Positions 60,193-64,000 of a stretch of 64,000 bases of DNA are shown in pieces. The notes under the pieces were generated by a model. The model had not been told where the DNA came from, did not search any database, and worked only from the letters and a program-made list of their open reading frames with translations. The stretch is taken from NCBI GenBank assembly GCA_041393495.1, contig JAWKKA010000005.1:62001-126000 (forward strand), given 5' to 3'. The stretch is from RHKX01 sp041393495. GTDB lineage: Bacteria > Actinomycetota > Thermoleophilia > Solirubrobacterales > 70-9. The translations under genes were made by a program, and so were the position numbers. Each line of letters begins with the position of its first letter. Position 1 is the first letter of the stretch.

Positions 60193-61103
60193 GCGCCACC
60201 GCGTCCCATCCGGACCCGGCCTGGCTGGAGACCCTGGGCGCGGAGGCCGAGCCCCGGGTCGGCTTCTTCACCGACACGAGCGTCTGCATCGGTTGCAAGG
60301 CCTGCGAGGTGGCCTGCAAGGAGTGGAACGGGGTGCCCGAGGAGAGCGGCGGGCTCAGCGGCCGCTCCTACGACAACGGCCGCGAGCTCGGCGCGAACCG
60401 CTGGCGCCACGTCGCCTTCGTCGAGCAGCGGATCGAGGTCGGCGTCGGCGGAGCGGCGCCGGACTCGCTGGCGGCGGAGGCCTCGCGGCAGCAGCTCGTC
60501 GAGGGGGGCCTGCCGGTCCACGACGCCGGCGACGGCCTGCGCTGGCTGATGAGCTCCGACGTCTGCAAGCACTGCACCGAGGCGGGCTGCCTCGACGGCT
60601 GCCCGACCGGAGCGATCTTCCGGACCGAGCACGGGACCGTCGTCGTTCAGGAGGACGTCTGCAACGGCTGCGGCTACTGCGTGGTCGCCTGCCCTTTCGG
60701 GGTCCTCGACCGGCGTCGCGAGGACGGGCGCGTCTGGAAGTGCACCCTCTGCTACGACCGGCTCCGCGGCGGGATGGAGCCGGCCTGCGCGCAGGCCTGC
60801 CCGACCGACTCGATCCAGTTCGGCGATCTCGACGCGCTCCGCAGCCGGGCCGCCGAGCGGGTCGAGCGGCTGCGCGAGCGCGGGGTCGGTGGCGCGCAGC
60901 TCTACGGCGCCGACGACGAGGACGGCGTCGGCGGGTTCGGGGCCTTCTTCCTGCTGCTCGATGACCCCGAGACCTACGGGCTGCCGCCCGACCCGGTCGT
61001 CCCGACCCGCCACCTGCCGGATGCGTTCGCTGCGGCCGCGGCCGCGTCGGCGGCACTGCTCGCCGGCGTCACCGCCGCGTTCATCGGAAGGCGTGGCCGG
61101 TGA
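60189..61103 (+). CDS. fdhB: Formate dehydrogenase iron-sulfur (beta) subunit
   Basis: 304 residues from ATG 60189, overlapping the fdhA stop (ATGA). Four [4Fe-4S] binding groups: SVCIGCKACEVACKEWN, SSDVCKHCTEAGCLDGCPTGAI, EDVCNGCGYCVVACPFGV and WKCTLCYDRLRGGMEPACAQACPT. A C-terminal hydrophobic stretch (FAAAAAASAALLAGVTAAFI) ends the protein and can serve as a membrane anchor, as in FdnH. It passes electrons from FdhA to the membrane subunit. Confidence 0.94.
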   Translation: MSATASHPDPAWLETLGAEAEPRVGFFTDTSVCIGCKACEVACKEWNGVPEESGGLSGRSYDNGRELGANRWRHVAFVEQRIEVGVGGAAPDSLAAEASRQQLVEGGLPVHDAGDGLRWLMSSDVCKHCTEAGCLDGCPTGAIFRTEHGTVVVQEDVCNGCGYCVVACPFGVLDRRREDGRVWKCTLCYDRLRGGMEPACAQACPTDSIQFGDLDALRSRAAERVERLRERGVGGAQLYGADDEDGVGGFGAFFLLLDDPETYGLPPDPVVPTRHLPDAFAAAAAASAALLAGVTAAFIGRRGR

Positions 61104-62197
61104 GCGGGCGACCCGGGGACCGCGACGTCTCCGGCGATCTCCGCGGCGGCAGCGGCGGTGAGCGCGGGCGCGGGCGCAATGGTGGCGGCAGGAGCGGCGG
61201 TGGTGAACGTGGGCGCGATGGCGGCGGCGGAGGTGGCGGCCGCGGGCGCGGGCGCGGGCGCAATGGTGGCGGCAGGAGCGGCCGTGGTGAGCGACGGATG
61301 GTTCCCGCGGAACGCCCGCGCAGCTACTACGGGCAGCCGATCGTCAAGCGACCCGTGTGGACCTGGGAGATTCCCTGGTACTTCTTCGCCGGCGGGATGG
61401 CCGGGGCCGCCGCACCGCTCGCCTGGGCGGCGGGCGCGACCGGCAACGAGCTTCTCGCGAGGCGCGCCTGGTCGGTGGCGCTGCTCGGCGTGACCGCGAG
61501 CCCGGCGCTGCTCATCTCCGACCTCGGCCGGCCGGAGCGGTTTCTCAACATGCTCCGCGTCTTCAAGGTCACCTCGCCGATGAGCGTCGGCTCGTGGATC
61601 CTCGCCACCAACGGCGTCCTGATCGCACCGGCGACGCTGGCCGCGCTGAGCGGACGCCGCGGCCCGCGGCCGCTCCGGCTGGCCGGACGGCTGGCGGGCC
61701 CGCTCGCCGCGCTGGCGGGGCCGGGGCTGTCGACCTACACGGGGGTGCTGGTCGCCAACAGCGCGATCCCGGTCTGGAGCGAGGCGCGGCGCGAGCTGCC
61801 GTTCCTGTTCGCGGCCGGCTCGGCGGCCAGCGCCGGCGCCGCCGCGACGCTGCTGACGCCGGCCTCGCATGCCGGCCCGGCGCGGCGTCTCGCGGTCGCC
61901 GGCGGCGCCATGGAGCTGGCCGTCGGGCGGCGGATGGAGGCTCGCCTCGGTGGCCTCGGCCAGCCGTATCGACAGGGAGCCGCGGGCAGGCTCGCCAAGG
62001 CCGCGAGGGCGGCGAGCGTCGCGGGAGCCGGGTTGATGGCGCTCGGTGGCCGCCGTCGCGGCCTCGTCCGCCTCGGCGCCGGCCTGTTGCTCGCCGGCGC
62101 CGCCTGCGAGCGCTGGGCCGTCTACGAGGCCGGCTTCGCCTCCGCCGCCGATCCCGCCTACACGGTCGGCCCGCAGCGCGAGCGCCGCGGCGGCTGA
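61100..62197 (+). CDS. NrfD/PsrC-type membrane subunit of formate dehydrogenase
   Basis: 365 residues; GTG 61100 overlaps the fdhB stop (GTGA). Polytopic quinone-interacting subunit: WEIPWYFFAGGMAGAAAPLAWAAG, LISDLGRPERFLNMLRVFKVTSPMSVGSWIL and STYTGVLVANSAIPVWSEARRELPFLFAAGSAASA are the NrfD blocks; about eight helices. The first 65 residues are an unusual Gly/Arg/Asn low-complexity region made by two copies of an 84-base period. A start at GTG 61208 or at MVPAERP would skip it, so the true N-terminus needs checking. It replaces the cytochrome b gamma subunit of FDH-N. Confidence 0.87.
   Translation: MSGRPGDRDVSGDLRGGSGGERGRGRNGGGRSGGGERGRDGGGGGGGRGRGRGRNGGGRSGRGERRMVPAERPRSYYGQPIVKRPVWTWEIPWYFFAGGMAGAAAPLAWAAGATGNELLARRAWSVALLGVTASPALLISDLGRPERFLNMLRVFKVTSPMSVGSWILATNGVLIAPATLAALSGRRGPRPLRLAGRLAGPLAALAGPGLSTYTGVLVANSAIPVWSEARRELPFLFAAGSAASAGAAATLLTPASHAGPARRLAVAGGAMELAVGRRMEARLGGLGQPYRQGAAGRLAKAARAASVAGAGLMALGGRRRGLVRLGAGLLLAGAACERWAVYEAGFASAADPAYTVGPQRERRGG
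61162..61290 (+). repeat. Coding tandem repeat, 84-base period
   Basis: A block of about 45 bases beginning GCGCGGGCGCGGGCGCAATG at 61162 recurs at 61246, giving the peptide RGRGRNGGGRSG twice inside the NrfD-like subunit. The period is 28 codons, so the frame is kept. Confidence 0.85.
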
Positions 62198-62595
62198 AGC
62201 CGCAGGCGCTCGGCCGGGGCCCTGGGTGGCCGGGCGGAACCCCCGGGGATCCGACCGCCGTGTGGCCAGGGTGCCGGGCGAACCGGGATCGGCCATGCGG
62301 GGTTCGGGCGCGCTCGGTTCGCGCCCGGGCGCGCTGGGGCGGTCGCGGGCGGCATCCCGGCGCCATCCACCCCAGCGGGCTCGGTTTCGCTCCGGCACAC
62401 GCCGGGGATGGCGCGCTGGGGCGGTCGCGGGCGGCATCCCGGCGCCATCCACCCCAGCGGGCTCGCCTCGCTCCGGCCCGCGCCGGACCGTTGCCCGCCC
62501 AAGTGGGCGCTCCGTTCTCCTCCGTTGACCTGCTCCCGGCCGGCTCAGCCGCGGGTGTCCCGCGGAACACCGGCGAGGGATCGGGAATCGGACGC
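62198..62595. repeat. 398-bp intergenic region with two copies of an 82-bp repeat
   Basis: The only gap longer than 300 bases in the window. Two exact 55-base copies lie at 62329-62383 and 62411-62465, and the similarity continues imperfectly beyond them, so the unit is about 82 bases in tandem. Each copy contains GCTGGGG and CCCCAGC 30 bases apart and can fold back on itself. The region separates the convergent NrfD-type subunit and selD. No ORF with coding character is seen. Confidence 0.85.
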
Positions 62596-63621
62596 TCAGG
62601 CGACCTCGATCCGCCCCGCGGGAGCGTCGGTGACCCTGCCGATGATTGCGCCGCCGACGCCCGCGGCAGCCTCCTCCGCGACGCTGACCAGCAGGCCCCC
62701 CGAGGTCATCGCATCGGTGAGGAGGACCCGGCGCGCCTCCGGCACCGAGTCGGCCCAGCTCACGAAGGCGGCCGCCTGCTCGCGGTTTCGGCGGCTGCCG
62801 CCGGCGTGCGCGCCGTCGTCGTCGGCGAGCTCGAGGACGCCGTCGATCGCCGGCACGGCGGCAGCGTCAACCGTCGCGCCCACCCCGCTGGCGCTGCAGA
62901 CCTCGTGCAGGTGGCCGAGCAGCCCGAAGCCGGTCACGTCGGTGACCGCGGTCGCGCCGGCCGCCTTCGCCTCCTCCGCGGCGCGGGCATTCGATGCGCA
63001 CATCACCGCCACCGCCCGCGCGACCAGCTCCGGGCCGGCGAGATCGCGCTTGGCGGCCGTGGTCGCCAAGCCGGAGCCGAGCGGCTTGGTCAGGACGAGG
63101 ACATCGCCCGCGACCGCGCCGGCGTTGGTCATCATCGTCTCCGGGTCGACCAGGCCGGTGACGGCGAGGCCGTACTTCGGCTCCGGGTCGTCGATCGAGT
63201 GGCCGCCGCCGATCACCGCGCCGGCTGCCGCAACCGCCGCGGCGCCGCCGGCGAGGATCTCGGCGAGGACCGCAGCGTCGAGGTCGTCGAGCGGAAACGC
63301 GACGAGATTCAGAGCGACCAGCGGCGTCCCCCCCATCGCGTAGATGTCGGACATCGCGTTCGTGGCCGCGATCCGCCCGAAGTCGCGGGGATCGTCGACG
63401 ATCGGGGTGAAGAAGTCGGCGGTGTGGACGAGTGCCTGGCGCGGGCCGATCCTGAACACGGCGGCGTCGTCGGCGGTCTGCGAGCCAACGAGCAGGTCGG
63501 GGTGCCCGTTGCCGGGCAGCGAGGCGAGGATCGCGGTGAGGCGGTCGCGGGGGATCTTGCAGGCGCAGCCCGCCCCGTGCGAGAGCGAGGTCAGGCGTGG
63601 GATCGCCCCGGTCGGGCCCAT
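62596..63621 (-). CDS. selD: Selenide, water dikinase
   Basis: 341 residues from ATG 63621 (MGPTGAIPRLTSLSHGAG); the frame continues upstream but without family sequence. It makes selenophosphate from selenide and ATP for selenocysteine (and selenouridine) synthesis. The active-site Cys19 and Lys22 lie in SHGAGCACKIP; this is the Cys form, not a selenoprotein. VGSQTADDAAVFRIG, TADFFTPIVDDPRDFGRIAATNAMSDIYAMGG and GGHSIDDPEPKYGLAVTG bind ATP and metal. Convergent with the fdh operon and divergent from selA. Confidence 0.95.
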   Translation of the reverse strand: MGPTGAIPRLTSLSHGAGCACKIPRDRLTAILASLPGNGHPDLLVGSQTADDAAVFRIGPRQALVHTADFFTPIVDDPRDFGRIAATNAMSDIYAMGGTPLVALNLVAFPLDDLDAAVLAEILAGGAAAVAAAGAVIGGGHSIDDPEPKYGLAVTGLVDPETMMTNAGAVAGDVLVLTKPLGSGLATTAAKRDLAGPELVARAVAVMCASNARAAEEAKAAGATAVTDVTGFGLLGHLHEVCSASGVGATVDAAAVPAIDGVLELADDDGAHAGGSRRNREQAAAFVSWADSVPEARRVLLTDAMTSGGLLVSVAEEAAAGVGGAIIGRVTDAPAGRIEVA

Positions 63622-63643
63622 GGGCCGACGATACCCTGAGCGC

Positions 63644-64000
63644 ATGCAGGCGAAGACCGGTGCCGAGCCGGACGGGGCCGACGGCGGGCGCGCGACCCTC
63701 CGCGACCTGCCCGCCGTCGAGCGGCTCGCGGCGAGCGTCCCCGGGCCGCGCCACCTCGCTATCGCGGCCGCCCGGGTCGAGATCGATTCGCTGCGGCTCC
63801 GGATCGCCGCCGGCACCGCCGCCACGATCGACGAGGAGGCCCTGCGGGCGACGGTCGCGGCCCGCACCGCGGCGCTCGCCGCCGGGTCGCTGCGGCCGGT
63901 CCTGAACGCAACCGGCGTGATCCTCCACACGAACCTCGGGCGAGCCCCGCTGGCTCCCGAGGCCGCCGCGGCGGCGGCGGCGATCGGGGCCTCCTACTCG
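63644..64000 (+). CDS. selA: L-seryl-tRNA(Sec) selenium transferase, N-terminal part (cut by window end)
   Basis: 119 codons of the PLP enzyme that converts seryl-tRNA(Sec) to selenocysteyl-tRNA(Sec) using selenophosphate. ATG 63644 lies 22 bases from the divergent selD start. The N-terminal domain (LRDLPAVERLAAS, plus an HLAIAAARVEIDSLRLRI helix) leads to the family signature LNATGVILHTNLGRAPLAPEA at the start of the PLP domain. The remainder lies beyond base 64000; selB and tRNA-Sec may follow there. A TACCCT -10-like hexamer sits just before the start. Confidence 0.93.
   Translation, partial: MQAKTGAEPDGADGGRATLRDLPAVERLAASVPGPRHLAIAAARVEIDSLRLRIAAGTAATIDEEALRATVAARTAALAAGSLRPVLNATGVILHTNLGRAPLAPEAAAAAAAIGASYS

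Overview
The window is a 64 kb piece of a very GC-rich chromosome with dense, short-spaced genes, frequent GTG and TTG starts and many 4-base start/stop overlaps. The gene content fits an actinobacterium: an InhA-type enoyl reductase, MMPL and DHA2 exporters, and an NrfD-anchored formate dehydrogenase without a Tat signal. Lys/Arg-rich beta modules on secreted proteins suggest the Thermoleophilia / Solirubrobacterales branch; this placement is inference, because no rRNA is present. I see no IS element, prophage, CRISPR array, rRNA or credible tRNA. Three promoters share the layout TTGnCA - 18 bp - TAGrTT.

Layout. 0-8.4 kb: the 3' end of zwf, a FAD amine oxidase, an MMPL/MFS exporter pair, a divergent secreted PHP-type metallohydrolase and a small membrane protein. 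8.5-17.9 kb: a two-component system, then a tightly coupled type II fatty acid synthesis operon (fabD-fabH-fabG-acpP-fabF-carboxyltransferase-SGNH hydrolase-MaoC dehydratase-fabI). 18-29.5 kb: a DEAD-box helicase and large secreted proteins (an alpha/beta hydrolase-like protein, a penicillin-acylase-type Ntn hydrolase, a class A PBP and an unknown exported protein), plus an HxlR regulator and a 46-residue ORF divergent from it. 29.6-31.6 kb: a fluoride-resistance operon with a recognisable fluoride riboswitch, two crcB genes and a triplicated DUF190 protein, next to an MFS exporter.

33.3-43.9 kb holds an eleven-gene convoy on the minus strand: kdd - hotdog thioesterase - kce/BKACE - tetR - S66 LD-carboxypeptidase - oppA-B-C-D-F - P1-family (DmpA/BapA) peptidase. 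Almost every junction overlaps. It starts from a near-consensus promoter with a TetR-like palindrome at the predicted transcription start. Kdd and Kce are the middle enzymes of the beta-lysine (3,5-diaminohexanoate) branch of lysine degradation, and P1 peptidases include beta-aminopeptidases. I read the locus as a candidate system for importing, hydrolysing and catabolising a beta-amino-acid-containing or lysine-derived peptide. A divergent histone-deacetylase-like amidohydrolase adjoins it. This is the least conventional system in the window.

45-57 kb: an M20 peptidase / HAD phosphatase / MFS operon, a DegV lipid-binding protein, a second MMPL protein with a Gln-rich insertion, a CocE-like secreted hydrolase and a secreted copper protein combining PHM-like and cupredoxin metal motifs. 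57-64 kb: a selenocysteine formate dehydrogenase operon (fdhA with an in-frame TGA and a classical bacterial SECIS hairpin, fdhB, an NrfD-type membrane subunit), followed by selD and a divergent selA cut by the window end. The enzyme and part of the machinery for its selenocysteine therefore sit together.
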